Below are positions 18,314 to 27,071 of a DNA stretch of 64,000 nt, piece by piece. The translations under genes and the position numbers were made by a program. The stretch comes from an uncultured Clostridia bacterium (GTDB taxonomy: Bacteria > Bacillota > Clostridia > UBA1381), in NCBI GenBank assembly GCA_944392335.1, contig CALXWJ010000092.1, positions 1 to 64,000 on the forward strand, written 5' to 3'. Every line of letters starts with the position of its first letter. Within the stretch, counting starts at the first letter, position 1. The notes under the pieces are model-generated. The model saw only the letters and a program-made list of their open reading frames with translations. It was not told the origin of the DNA and made no database searches.

Positions 18314-18332
18314 TCTTACATATCCCCTTTAT

Positions 18333-18413
18333 AAAAAATTGAGCATACTGACTTCATATAATATACATATAACTCAAAAACATTTATACGTAGAAATCAT
18401 TATGCTCAATTTT
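18333..18413 (-). terminator. Long-loop inverted repeat downstream of serA
   Basis: AAAATTGAGCATA (18335-18347) and TATGCTCAATTTT (18401-18413) form a perfect 13-bp inverted pair around a 53-nt loop. On the minus strand the pair is followed by TTTT. It is the best candidate for the serCA terminator, but the large loop is unusual. Confidence 0.5.
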
Positions 18414-18474
18414 GATTATACCTAAAATTTTTTATAAATTATAAACCATCATATACCTTTTTTAATGTAAGCCT

Positions 18475-19641
18475 TTATTTTATCACTCTTACCTTTATTA
18501 CCTCATCAATTGCATTTAATTTATCAACCAGATCATTTGTAATAACATCATCTGTATTAATAATCGTGTATGCAACATCTTTTTTGCTCTTATTGATAAG
18601 ATCGCAAATATTCAAGCCTATATCCGAGAACATTTTGGTAAATTGTGCTATCATGTTAGGAACATTTTTATGGATAACGGTAATTCTTCCGTTCCCGTTC
18701 ATTTGTAAAGAACAGTCAGGCAGATTTACAGAGTTTAAAATATCTCCCTTTTCAAGAAAATCCGCGATTTCCTGAGCAGCCATTACAGCACAGTTATCCT
18801 CTGACTCCTCTGTTGACGCGCCAAGGTGAGGAATAGCGATAACCCCCTCCTGATTTACAACCTCCGCATTCGGGAAATCAACAACATAGCATGAAACCTT
18901 TTTAGCGGCAAGCGCTTTCTTTATATCATCATTATTTACCAGCTCGCCTCTTGCAAAGTTAAGGATTTTCACGCCGTCTTTCATTTGTGAAATCGAATCG
19001 GCATTGATCATATACTTTGTATCGGGAGTAAGCGGAACATGAATTGTGATATAATCCGCGTTTTTATATATTTCGGAAACATCCTTTGCCTTAATGATAT
19101 GGCTTGACAATCTCCATGCGGCGTCAACAGACAGGTAAGGATCGTATCCTATAACATCCATGCCAAGATGCCTTGCGGCGTTTGCAACCTGGATACCGAT
19201 AGCTCCGAGACCGATAACGCCGAGAGTTTTTCCCTGAACCTCACATCCGGCAAAATTAGACTTACCCTTTTCTACCTGTTTTGCGACGTCATCTCCGGTC
19301 AAGCCCGATACCCATTTGATGCCGCCCACTATATCCCTTGATGAAAGAAATAATCCTGCCAACACCAATTCTTTAACCGCGTTTGCATTTGCTCCGGGTG
19401 TATTGAAAACCACAATACCCTTTTGTGTACATTTGTCGATCGGTATATTATTTGTACCTGCGCCCGCACGCGCGACCGCCTTTAAATTTTCAGGCAGCTC
19501 CATATCATGCATGGAAAAACTTCTTAAAATAATACCGTCAATATCCTTTGCGGCGGCATCATCTGTTATTGAATATTTTGTATTGTCCAATTGTTCAAGA
19601 CCGCAGGCCGCGATCTTATTCAACGTAAGTATGTTATACAT
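18475..19641 (-). CDS. serA: D-3-phosphoglycerate dehydrogenase
   Basis: The 388-residue protein catalyses the first step of serine synthesis, oxidising 3-phosphoglycerate with NAD+. The D-isomer 2-hydroxyacid dehydrogenase signature is clear: the nucleotide-binding 'LGVIGLGAIGIQVANAA' at about 145, 'MKDGVKILNFARGELV' at about 225, and 'IAIPHLGASTEESE' carrying the catalytic His at about 275. A C-terminal ACT domain (about 315-388, 'RITVIHKNVPNMIAQFTKMFSD') suggests serine feedback control. It is translated 32 bp after serC in the same orientation. A TTG nine bases upstream of the chosen ATG is an alternative start. Confidence 0.95.
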   Translation of the reverse strand: MYNILTLNKIAACGLEQLDNTKYSITDDAAAKDIDGIILRSFSMHDMELPENLKAVARAGAGTNNIPIDKCTQKGIVVFNTPGANANAVKELVLAGLFLSSRDIVGGIKWVSGLTGDDVAKQVEKGKSNFAGCEVQGKTLGVIGLGAIGIQVANAARHLGMDVIGYDPYLSVDAAWRLSSHIIKAKDVSEIYKNADYITIHVPLTPDTKYMINADSISQMKDGVKILNFARGELVNNDDIKKALAAKKVSCYVVDFPNAEVVNQEGVIAIPHLGASTEESEDNCAVMAAQEIADFLEKGDILNSVNLPDCSLQMNGNGRITVIHKNVPNMIAQFTKMFSDIGLNICDLINKSKKDVAYTIINTDDVITNDLVDKLNAIDEVIKVRVIK

Positions 19642-19673
19642 TATAATCAACCTTTCACATTATCAAAATTAAA

Positions 19674-20756
19674 TCAAGCATTTTCCGCTTCAAATTTTTT
19701 CATAAATTCAACCAGCGCAGCAACACCCTCAACAGGCATAGCATTGTAAATACTTGCTCTCATACCGCCTACGGTCCTGTGGCCTTTAAGATTTACAAGA
19801 CCTGCTTCTTTTGCGGTCTTTACGAATTTTGCGTCAAGTTCTTCATTGCCCGTTACAAAAGGAACATTCATTATTGAACGATCCTCTTTAACAACCGTTC
19901 CTTTAAACATATTTGAAGAATCAAGAAAATCATATAAAATTTTTGCCTTTTCTTCGTTGATTTTTTGAATAGCGGCAATTCCGCCTTTTTCTTTTATCCA
20001 TTCGAGTACAAGCTTCATAATATATATTGCATATGTAGGCGGTGTATTATACATAGAACCGTTATCCGCATGGATCTGATAATTAAACATGGTAGGAGTA
20101 ATATCCATTGCATTTCCTATCAGATCTTCTCTGATTATACAAAGCGTTACACCGGCAGGACCGAGGTTTTTCTGCGCGCCGGCAAATAACATACCGAATT
20201 TTGAAACATCCATAACTTCAGACATAACATTTGAAGAAATATCAGCAATAAGCGGGATATCGCCCGTATCCGGCAATTCGTTGAATTTTGTTCCGTATAT
20301 TGTATTATTCATACAAATATAAAAATAATCCGCATCCTTTGAGAATTTTGATTTGTCTAATTTGGGAATATAACTAAAGGTTTTATCAGCAGAGGATGCA
20401 ACTTCATTGACCGTTATATATCTCTTTGCTTCGGATGCTGCTTTTTTAGCCCATTGCCCCGTTATAACTATATCACACTTCTTATTTTTATTTCCTATAT
20501 TCATAGGGATCATTGCAAATTGGCTTGATGCGCCGCCTTGTAAAAACAATACCTTGTAATTATCGGGCACATTCATTAATTCCCTTACCAACGCTTCACA
20601 TCCGTTAATGATTTCTTCAAAGTCTTTTGAACGATGACTCATTTCCATAACAGACATACCGGCATTGCCGTACTCAACCATCTCGGCTTGAGCTTTTTTT
20701 AAAACTTCTTCCGGAAGCATTGACGGGCCTGCCGAAAAATTATAAACTCTACTCAT
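19674..20756 (-). CDS. serC: Phosphoserine aminotransferase
   Basis: The 360-residue cytoplasmic PLP enzyme converts 3-phosphohydroxypyruvate and glutamate to phosphoserine. The family start 'RVYNFSAGPSMLPEEVL', the phosphate/PLP-contact 'FLQGGASSQFAM' and the PLP lysine in 'MLFAGAQKNLGPAGV' (about residue 195) are all present, as is the C-terminal 'KGHRTVGGMRASIYNAM'. Length matches the family. The ATG at 20756 is preceded by TTGGAGG. The longer frame to 20789 is rejected. It forms an operon with serA. A phosphoserine phosphatase (serB) is not in the window. I saw no T-box motif in the 208-bp leader. Confidence 0.96.
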   Translation of the reverse strand: MSRVYNFSAGPSMLPEEVLKKAQAEMVEYGNAGMSVMEMSHRSKDFEEIINGCEALVRELMNVPDNYKVLFLQGGASSQFAMIPMNIGNKNKKCDIVITGQWAKKAASEAKRYITVNEVASSADKTFSYIPKLDKSKFSKDADYFYICMNNTIYGTKFNELPDTGDIPLIADISSNVMSEVMDVSKFGMLFAGAQKNLGPAGVTLCIIREDLIGNAMDITPTMFNYQIHADNGSMYNTPPTYAIYIMKLVLEWIKEKGGIAAIQKINEEKAKILYDFLDSSNMFKGTVVKEDRSIMNVPFVTGNEELDAKFVKTAKEAGLVNLKGHRTVGGMRASIYNAMPVEGVAALVEFMKKFEAENA

Positions 20757-20964
20757 AATAAAACCTCCAAAATATACTGTATACAACAAATTACATTAAA
20801 ATATTCTGTCATATTCTTTTTAATGCTATTTTTTATTATATAATATAATAAGAAATAAGTCAATAAATTCCTCATCTTTTTTAAGATATTTTTTATTTTT
20901 TTGCATATTTACACAAAATTCAAATAAATTTCCGCTTGTATTCACATATGAAAATAAAGCTATG

Positions 20965-21681
20965 TTATATTTCTTCATAATATTTCTCAATCGCATCCGC
21001 AATTGCCCATGCGATCCTTGAACGGTAATCATCATCATTGAGTTTTTTTTCTTCTTCCGCATTTGATAAAAACCCGCATTCCACCAAAACTGCCGGCACC
21101 GGAGGATCCTTCATCAAAAATAAACTTTGATCCGCGGCTTTTACGGCATACATTTTTGCATCCGTAACCTCAGACATTTTATTCTGTATGTTTTCGGCAA
21201 GGGTTTTAGTCTCTTCATGTTTTCTGTCATAAAAAAGCCTGAGACCGTCAACCGACGGATTTGTAAAATAATTCATATGTATGCTGACAAACAGATCTCC
21301 CTTGCTTTTCTTTATTATATCCAACCGTTTATTCATATCCTCGCGTTTCATCTCTCTTATGGATTTCCCATCCGCCTCTTCGCTGAGGCAATGATCATTG
21401 ACCCGTGTCATTACCACTTTTATACCTTTGCCCTGCAGCACCTCGCACAGCTTAAAGGATATTGCAAGATTTATCTCCTGCTCAACAGTACCGTTCACTC
21501 CCACGGCTCCGCCGTCGGGCAATCCGTGTCCCGCATCAACAACAACGATTATATCGTCGTCGGCATTTTCGGACAATGTGCTCATAAAAGGTGTAAAATG
21601 AATCATAACTCCGATTGCCATTCCCAGAAAGGCAGATATAACGGACCATAAAATTTCTTTCCTGCTTTTTACTATAAACAA
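20965..21681 (-). CDS. cwlD: CwlD-like N-acetylmuramoyl-L-alanine amidase (amidase_3)
   Basis: The 238-residue protein has an N-terminal membrane anchor (about 10-30) and a zinc amidase_3 domain. Metal and catalytic positions are visible in 'VVVDAGHGLPDGGA' (His52), the Glu of 'TVEQEINLAIS', His in 'FVSIHMNYF' and Glu in 'VLVECGFLSN'. Size and layout fit CwlD, which trims peptides from muramic acid so that muramic-delta-lactam can form in the spore cortex. This is one of few sporulation hints in the window. It is transcribed toward serC across a 208-bp AT-rich gap. A housekeeping amidase of the same family is the main alternative. Confidence 0.85.
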   Translation of the reverse strand: MFIVKSRKEILWSVISAFLGMAIGVMIHFTPFMSTLSENADDDIIVVVDAGHGLPDGGAVGVNGTVEQEINLAISFKLCEVLQGKGIKVVMTRVNDHCLSEEADGKSIREMKREDMNKRLDIIKKSKGDLFVSIHMNYFTNPSVDGLRLFYDRKHEETKTLAENIQNKMSEVTDAKMYAVKAADQSLFLMKDPPVPAVLVECGFLSNAEEEKKLNDDDYRSRIAWAIADAIEKYYEEI

Positions 21682-21831
21682 TCAAACCACCTCCAAATAG
21701 CCTTATATTATCATTATGAATAATTTATAATAATAATTCCATTTGATTTAAAAACATCATTTCCCTTTTTGAGACATACCTATTAGATTTTTTTATATAT
21801 CATGTAGCATCATTGTCAACATACAGCGGCC

Positions 21832-22077
21832 TTTAAATCGGAGCAACGCCCCTGCTTTGCTTGCAAGGAGCAGAGATCGCGGCAGATTGCAGCCTGTGCA
21901 AAAAGCGTCTTCTCCTCATGGTTTGGGTGGGAGCTTCAATAAGGGCTTGCCCCGTCTGGGGCGAGGACAAGAGCGCAGGCAACACCTGCGCTGTAATCAG
22001 TGAGAGATTGAACACTCACTGATTACAATATGGAACCCTCCGCCGAAAACGGCGGGGGACATCTGCACTTAGGTTAT
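21832..22077 (+). repeat. Dispersed multi-hairpin repeat, copy 4, long form
   Basis: The core (21939-22077) begins AATAAGGGCTTG and ends GGTTAT. Its hairpin B is GCGCAGG/CCTGCGC and hairpin C the perfect 13-bp TGTAATCAGTGAG/CTCACTGATTACA. It carries about 107 bp of extra sequence on its left (21832-21938, starting TTTAAATCGGAGCAACG) that is otherwise seen only in copy 5. It fills most of the gene-free stretch 21682-22160. Confidence 0.9.
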
Positions 22078-22160
22078 AATATTTCATTCTTTACATACGG
22101 AACAAAATATGTTATTATATATAAAATTATTAAAATCCAAAAACAAAAAGGAGATCAACT

Positions 22161-22460
22161 ATGTCAGAATTACTTGAAATCATTATGATCGTGAGCTTTG
22201 GTGCATCTTGGCCGTTTAATGTTGTAAAATCTTACAAATCAAAAACCACCAAAGGAAAAAGCTTATATTTTCTTTGTCTTATTTTCTTTGGCTACATATG
22301 CGGGATTGCTTCAAAATTAGTAAACCCCGTCTACATGCAAAGCATAGCTCAAAAATGGTACGTGCTGTTTTTCTATTTTTTAAATTTAATCATGGTAGGA
22401 GCGGATCTGTGTCTGTATTTCAGAAACAAAAGGTATGAAAGAGCTGCAAAAAACAACTGA
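22161..22460 (+). CDS. SemiSWEET-like / PQ-loop family transporter
   Basis: The 99-residue protein is predicted to have three membrane segments: about 5-20, 36-55 and 68-88. The loop 'WPFNVVKSYKSKTTKGKS' after TM1 matches the PQ-loop/MtN3 pattern, in which a Pro in TM1 acts as hinge. Bacterial SemiSWEETs of about 90-100 residues dimerise to move sugars across the membrane. Substrate is not deducible. AAAAGGAGATC precedes the ATG. The gene stands alone between two long, nearly identical repeats in direct orientation (copies 4 and 5), an arrangement that could reflect joint duplication or movement. Confidence 0.8.
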   Translation: MSELLEIIMIVSFGASWPFNVVKSYKSKTTKGKSLYFLCLIFFGYICGIASKLVNPVYMQSIAQKWYVLFFYFLNLIMVGADLCLYFRNKRYERAAKNN

Positions 22461-22477
22461 AGGTAATAAAGAACATT

Positions 22478-22722
22478 TTTAAATCGGAGCAACGCTCCCG
22501 CTTTGCTTGCAAGGAGCAGAAATCGCGGCAGATTGCAGCCTGTGCAAAAAGCGTCTTCTCCTCAGGGGTTGGGTGGGAGCTTCAATAAGGGCTTGCCCCG
22601 TATAGGGCGAGGACAAGAGCGCAGGCATTGCCTGCGCTTAATCAGTGAGAGATTAAACTCTCACTGATTACAATATGGAACCCGCCGCCGAAAACGGCGG
22701 GGGACATCTGCACTTAGGTTAT
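22478..22722 (+). repeat. Dispersed multi-hairpin repeat, copy 5, long form
   Basis: Nearly identical to copy 4 over its whole length, including the left extension (22478-22583). The core starts at 22584. Hairpin B changes to GCGCAGGC/GCCTGCGC, keeping complementarity. The right end is GGTTAT. Together with the 22723-22915 leader it fills the gene-free stretch 22461-22915. Confidence 0.9.
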
Positions 22723-22795
22723 ATTAACAAATGGTCACAGTTGATATCCGTATTCTCCAAAAATTATTAAAAATGCCGAAATATTTATAATTCTC

Positions 22796-22824
22796 TTGTT
22801 TTTTGTCATCTAAAATGGTATTAT
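22796..22824 (+). promoter_or_regulatory. Probable promoter of the acyltransferase-like / acyl-CoA synthetase operon
   Basis: TTGTTT (22796-22801), a 17-bp spacer, TATTAT (22819-22824). The leader then holds a hairpin CGGTATAT/ATATACCG around 22839-22863. Confidence 0.5.
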
Positions 22825-22880
22825 ATAGAACTGTGAGCCGGTATATCCGATAATAATATACCGTATCCGCAGCAATTTAT

Positions 22881-22908
22881 GCCGCAGACACAAAAGCGGC
22901 AGAACGGA
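22881..22908 (+). promoter_or_regulatory. RBS-proximal CCGC/GCGG hairpin leader
   Basis: GCCGC (22881-22885) and GCGGC (22896-22900) pair immediately ahead of AGAACGGAG, the ribosome binding site of the next gene. This is closely similar to 52733-52758. Confidence 0.45.
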
Positions 22909-22915
22909 GTTTTAT

Positions 22916-23788
22916 ATGAACAAGAAAAAAAGATTCGGCGACAGAAAAGATGCAACTCTCATAAGGGATCTTGATTCAATGCATTTTATTATGCCGCTGA
23001 TATATCCAAACCGCTGTGACAATGAAGCATTTATATCGGAAAGGATTGACCTTACAAATTTAAATGCATATCTTGAAAAAAAGAACGCGGAAAATCCCGA
23101 ATATAAATACAACCTGTTTCAGTCAATCGTCACAGCCGTTTTAAAGACCATAACTTTAAGACCTAAAATGAACAGGTTTATTGCCAATAAAAATTTATAT
23201 CAAAGAGACGAAATTACGGCTGCTTTTGTTGTCAAAAGAATATTCAGCGACAATGGAGAGGAAGCGCTTGCCGTAATACATTCAAAGGATTCGGACAATA
23301 TAGAATCGGTACATAATGAAATATACAGACAGGTTTCATATGTAAGAAAGGACGGCAATAAAGACAGTTCAACTCAAAGCATGGATTTTTTCAACCATCT
23401 TCCGAGATTTATATCAAAAGCAATAATTGGTTTGGTTTGCATCCTCGACAGACACGGTTGGGTTCCGTCAAGCTTTATAGAAACCGATCCGTATTATACT
23501 TCGGTGGTGCTGTCCAACTTGGGTTCAATTAAACTTCATTCGGGCTATCACCATCTTACAAACTGGGGTACGACCTCTGTTTTTGTAACCATAGGCGAGA
23601 AAAAACCCCGTCCCTTTTATGACGAGCAGGGCAATATTACCATGAAAGACAGTATTGATTTGGGAATAACGGTAGATGAGCGAATTGCAGACGGATACTA
23701 TTATTCAAAAACCGTCAAGCTTATAAAAAAGTTACTTGAAAACCCCGAACTGCTGGAAAAACCATTTAATGAAGAGGTAGATTATTGA
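22916..23788 (+). CDS. CoA-acyltransferase-like protein (CAT / 2-oxoacid dehydrogenase E2 catalytic fold)
   Basis: The 290-residue protein resembles the chloramphenicol acetyltransferase/E2 catalytic domain without lipoyl or peripheral-binding domains. Visible family features are 'YNLFQSIVTAVLKTITLRPKMNRFI', 'SVVLSNLGSIKLHSGYHHLTNWGTTSVFVTIG' and the C-terminal 'DERIADGYYYSKTVKLIKKLL'. That last motif corresponds to the catalytic HxxxDG, but its His is Glu here, so ordinary acyl transfer is doubtful. The stop and the acyl-CoA synthetase start are one base apart (TGATATG), a tightly coupled pair that implies joint action on an acyl substrate. The start follows AACGGAG. It cannot be pyruvate dehydrogenase E2 given the missing domains. 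Confidence 0.72.
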   Translation: MNKKKRFGDRKDATLIRDLDSMHFIMPLIYPNRCDNEAFISERIDLTNLNAYLEKKNAENPEYKYNLFQSIVTAVLKTITLRPKMNRFIANKNLYQRDEITAAFVVKRIFSDNGEEALAVIHSKDSDNIESVHNEIYRQVSYVRKDGNKDSSTQSMDFFNHLPRFISKAIIGLVCILDRHGWVPSSFIETDPYYTSVVLSNLGSIKLHSGYHHLTNWGTTSVFVTIGEKKPRPFYDEQGNITMKDSIDLGITVDERIADGYYYSKTVKLIKKLLENPELLEKPFNEEVDY

Positions 23789-23789
23789 T

Positions 23790-25541
23790 ATGGAAAAAAT
23801 AACCGCAAAAACACCGTGGAAAGACTATCTGGGCGATGTTCCCATGCATCTTGAATATTTTGAAGGTTCAATGTTTGAAGCCGTGGAAGCTATCGCAAAA
23901 AAATATCCGAATAATGTGGCGTTTGATTTTATGGGCAGATCGACAACATATTCAAAATTGATCGAAGAGGTAAAAAAATGCGCAAAAGCCCTTAAAACAA
24001 TAGGGGTAAGATGCGGCGATAGGGTTACTATCGCAATGCCGAACTGTCCTCAGGCCATTTATATGTTTTATGCAATAAATCTTGTTGGCGGAATTGCAAC
24101 CATGATACATCCGCTTTCCGCCGAAAAAGAGATCGAATTTTATCTTAACGATTCACAAAGCGTGACCGCTATCACGCTTGATCAATTTTACGGGAAATTT
24201 GAAAATATACGTCACAATACAAAGGTTGTAAATATTATAATTGCAAGTGTGAAAGACGAATTTTCAAAGCCTATCAAAGCAGGATATATGCTTACCGAAG
24301 GAAGAAAAATACAGAAAATCCCCGATGATGCTCCCATTATCCGCTGGAAGGATTTTATACGGCTCGAAAGATGCTGCTTTTATAACTACAGCGTTGAAAG
24401 AAAAGCCGATGATCCTGCCGTTATCCTATATTCCGGAGGTACAACGGGTACAACAAAAGGAATAGTGCTTACAAACAAGAACTTTAACGCGCTCGGGCAG
24501 CAAATTGTAGCTGCAAACCCGATGTTCCGGATCGGGGATAAAATGCTTGCCGCGATGCCGTTATTCCATGGCTTCGGCTTGGGGGTGTGCATACACACAA
24601 TGCTTTCGCAGGGCGGAAGATGTATACTTGTTCCGCGTTTCACCGCAAAAAGCTATGCCAAACTTATAACTAAATATAAATGTAACTTTATTGCCGGAGT
24701 CCCTACTCTTTATGAGGCGCTTTTAAGACTGCCTTCAATGGGAAATGCCGATTTGAGTTCGCTAAAAGGAGTTTTTTCCGGCGGAGATTCCCTGTCAGTA
24801 GAATTAAAAAAGAAATTGGATAAGTTTTTATATGACCATAAATGTATGATTCAAGTCAGGGAAGGCTACGGAATGACCGAAACGGTTACCGCATGCTGTC
24901 TGACCCCTCCGCATATGTTTAAATCGGGAAGCATAGGCGTTCCCTTCCCCGATACTTACATAAAAATTGTCCGGCCCGGGACTACGGCCGAGCTGCCTTA
25001 CGGCGAAGAAGGGGAAATACTCCTCGCAGGGCCTACTGTTATGAAGGAATATCTGAATCATCCGGAAGAAACAGCTCTTACCCTTCAACAACATGCGGAC
25101 GGACTTACATGGGTATATTCCGGCGATCTGGGATATATGGATAATGAGGGTTTTATTTATTTTAAAGGCCGTGCAAAAAGAATGATCATCTCCTCCGGCT
25201 ACAATATTTATCCCGGTCAGCTTGAAAATATCATAGACTCTCATAAGTATGTACAAATGAGCTGCGTAATAGGGGTTCCCGATCCGTATAAGATACAAAA
25301 AGTTAAAGCCTTTATAATGTTAAAACCAAATGTTGAACCCTCTGAGCAAGCAAAACAGGAAATTTTGAATTTTTGCAAGAAACATATCGCAAAATATGCA
25401 ATGCCGTACGATATAGAATTTAGGGACGATATGCCTAAAACTTTAGTGGGTAAAGTCGCATACCGACAGCTTGAAGAAGAAGAACTAAATAAAATTTCAC
25501 CTGAAGCCACTCAAGCCGAGAACGAACCCGTTCCGGTATAA
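23790..25541 (+). CDS. AMP-dependent acyl-CoA synthetase/ligase
   Basis: The 583-residue enzyme of the ANL superfamily activates a carboxylic acid with ATP and CoA. The P-loop 'YSGGTTGTTKG' is at about 210, 'VREGYGMTETVTACC' (motif A5) at about 355, 'YSGDLGYMDNEGFIYFKGRAKRMIISSGYNIYP' (A7-A8) at about 445, and the catalytic Lys of the C-terminal domain lies in 'KTLVGKVAYRQLEEEE'. It resembles long-chain fatty-acyl-CoA ligases. The first 100 residues and 'GLGVCIHTML' fit this branch. It is translationally coupled to the CAT-like protein and followed by a strong terminator. The acid substrate is unknown. Confidence 0.9.
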   Translation: MEKITAKTPWKDYLGDVPMHLEYFEGSMFEAVEAIAKKYPNNVAFDFMGRSTTYSKLIEEVKKCAKALKTIGVRCGDRVTIAMPNCPQAIYMFYAINLVGGIATMIHPLSAEKEIEFYLNDSQSVTAITLDQFYGKFENIRHNTKVVNIIIASVKDEFSKPIKAGYMLTEGRKIQKIPDDAPIIRWKDFIRLERCCFYNYSVERKADDPAVILYSGGTTGTTKGIVLTNKNFNALGQQIVAANPMFRIGDKMLAAMPLFHGFGLGVCIHTMLSQGGRCILVPRFTAKSYAKLITKYKCNFIAGVPTLYEALLRLPSMGNADLSSLKGVFSGGDSLSVELKKKLDKFLYDHKCMIQVREGYGMTETVTACCLTPPHMFKSGSIGVPFPDTYIKIVRPGTTAELPYGEEGEILLAGPTVMKEYLNHPEETALTLQQHADGLTWVYSGDLGYMDNEGFIYFKGRAKRMIISSGYNIYPGQLENIIDSHKYVQMSCVIGVPDPYKIQKVKAFIMLKPNVEPSEQAKQEILNFCKKHIAKYAMPYDIEFRDDMPKTLVGKVAYRQLEEEELNKISPEATQAENEPVPV

Positions 25542-25548
25542 AATTAAA

Positions 25549-25582
25549 ACTGCCGCATTTATATTACTGCGGCAGTCTTTTT
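25549..25582. terminator. Bidirectional terminator between acyl-CoA synthetase and mtaB
   Basis: ACTGCCGCA (25549-25557) pairs with TGCGGCAGT (25568-25576), followed by CTTTTT on the plus strand and TTTTAATTTTA on the minus strand. The flanking genes converge on it. Confidence 0.85.
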
Positions 25583-26879
25583 ATTTATCTATAATTTTTC
25601 CGTATGCAATCCCGTCCTTTGCAGACTCTATATATACATTATAATACTTTGCATGTATGTCTTCCTCACTTGGAACAGCGACAGTAATATAATTTGTGGT
25701 TTTTCCCTCAAATAAATTATCGTTTCTGCGTTGTTCAAATTGCACCTCAAGGGTTTTTCCAATAAATGAAGCTATAAACTTATCTCTCATCTCACTGCAT
25801 AACTCTATCAGCTCTTTACTGCGCTTTTCCTTTATTTCGGGTTTTATCTGATCCTGTCTTTTTGCCGCAGGAGTGCCGTTTCTGGGTGAATATTGAAATA
25901 TATGTGCATCTGCAAAATTCATTTCTTTTACAAACTTCAATGTTTTCTCAAATTCCTCGTCTGTTTCTCCCGGAAATCCTGTCATTATATCTGTGGTAAT
26001 TGCAATATCGGGAAAATGCCTTCTCAGTCCGTCAACTATTTTTCTGTACTCTGCTGTTGTATATTTTCTGTTCATTCTTTTTAATGTTTCATCACAGCCG
26101 CTTTGCAGCGATAGGTGAAAATGATTGCATAATTTATCACATTCCTTTATGCTCTCGATAAAACTTTCATTCAAGGCCATAGGTTCTATTGAACTTAAAC
26201 GTATTCTTTTTATTCCATCAATTTTATTTGCTTTGCATAAAAGCCCGCAAAGCATCGGTCTTCCCTTATCAATACCATATGACGCCACGTGGATACCGGT
26301 ATAAACGATTTCAGAGTATCCGTTCTTTGCCATTATTTTTGTTTCCTCAAGCACATCTTTTTCTTCTCTTGAACGTATAGGACCGCGGGCATAGGGAATA
26401 ATACAATACGAGCAGAATTGGTTGCAGCCCTCTTGGATTTTAACATATGCCCTGGTTCTTTCATGATAGGTGGTAATGTTCAATTCTTCAAATTCATGTT
26501 TTTTCATTATATCGCCCACACACGACAAATGATCCGTCTTTGTTAAATTTTCGCAAAGCTCAACGATCCTTTTCCGATCGCTTGTCCCGATCACAAGATT
26601 TACATCATCGATCTTTAACACAGCCTCGGGATTTGTTTGGGCATAACAACCTGTTACGATCACGAGTGCATTGGGATTATGTTTTTTTGCTCTGCGTATT
26701 ACCTGGCGCGATTTTCTGTCGCTCATTGAAGTAACGGTACAGGTATTTATGACATAAATATCGGCATATCCGTCAAAATCGCATAATTCATAGCCTTTTT
26801 TCGCGAACAATTCCGACATTGCTTCGGTTTCATATTGATTTACTTTACACCCTAATGTGTAAAACGCGGCTTTTTTCAT
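25581..26879 (-). CDS. mtaB: tRNA t6A37 methylthiotransferase MtaB
   Basis: The 432-residue radical-SAM enzyme adds a methylthio group to threonylcarbamoyladenosine-37 of ANN-decoding tRNAs. The N-terminal UPF0004 domain (about 1-110) carries the auxiliary Fe-S cysteines in 'TLGCKVNQ', 'INTCTVT' and 'VTGCYAQ'. The radical-SAM cluster motif CNQFCSYC is at about 153, and a C-terminal TRAM domain (about 370-432) binds tRNA. 'GCKVNQYETEAM' distinguishes MtaB from MiaB and RimO. The ATG at 26879 is favoured over an in-frame ATG at 26900, which lacks a binding site. The gene converges on the synthetase and shares its terminator. Confidence 0.95.
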   Translation of the reverse strand: MKKAAFYTLGCKVNQYETEAMSELFAKKGYELCDFDGYADIYVINTCTVTSMSDRKSRQVIRRAKKHNPNALVIVTGCYAQTNPEAVLKIDDVNLVIGTSDRKRIVELCENLTKTDHLSCVGDIMKKHEFEELNITTYHERTRAYVKIQEGCNQFCSYCIIPYARGPIRSREEKDVLEETKIMAKNGYSEIVYTGIHVASYGIDKGRPMLCGLLCKANKIDGIKRIRLSSIEPMALNESFIESIKECDKLCNHFHLSLQSGCDETLKRMNRKYTTAEYRKIVDGLRRHFPDIAITTDIMTGFPGETDEEFEKTLKFVKEMNFADAHIFQYSPRNGTPAAKRQDQIKPEIKEKRSKELIELCSEMRDKFIASFIGKTLEVQFEQRRNDNLFEGKTTNYITVAVPSEEDIHAKYYNVYIESAKDGIAYGKIIDK

Positions 26880-26995
26880 AGTTTTATTATAACCTTTCAT
26901 AAGTGTGTTTTGATATTATTGTTGCATAATGTATGATGATTTTTAACTGCTATTGTCAGTATTTCCTAAAATTTATTAACAAATTTTGATATCTA

Positions 26996-27024
26996 TTGAC
27001 TAAGCAAATAATTAGATGTATTAT
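26996..27024 (+). promoter_or_regulatory. Promoter of the HPr-like gene
   Basis: TTGACT (26996-27001), a 17-bp spacer, TATTAT (27019-27024), 47 bp ahead of the ATG. Confidence 0.65.
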
Positions 27025-27071
27025 ATAATTGTAGTTATAAACTGCAAATAATTTTACAGGGAGGCATAAAT

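Noticed and set aside
20757-20964. T-box or other amino-acid leader upstream of serC
   Set aside because: No GGTGG-type T-box core or specifier structure is visible; the stretch is simply AT-rich.
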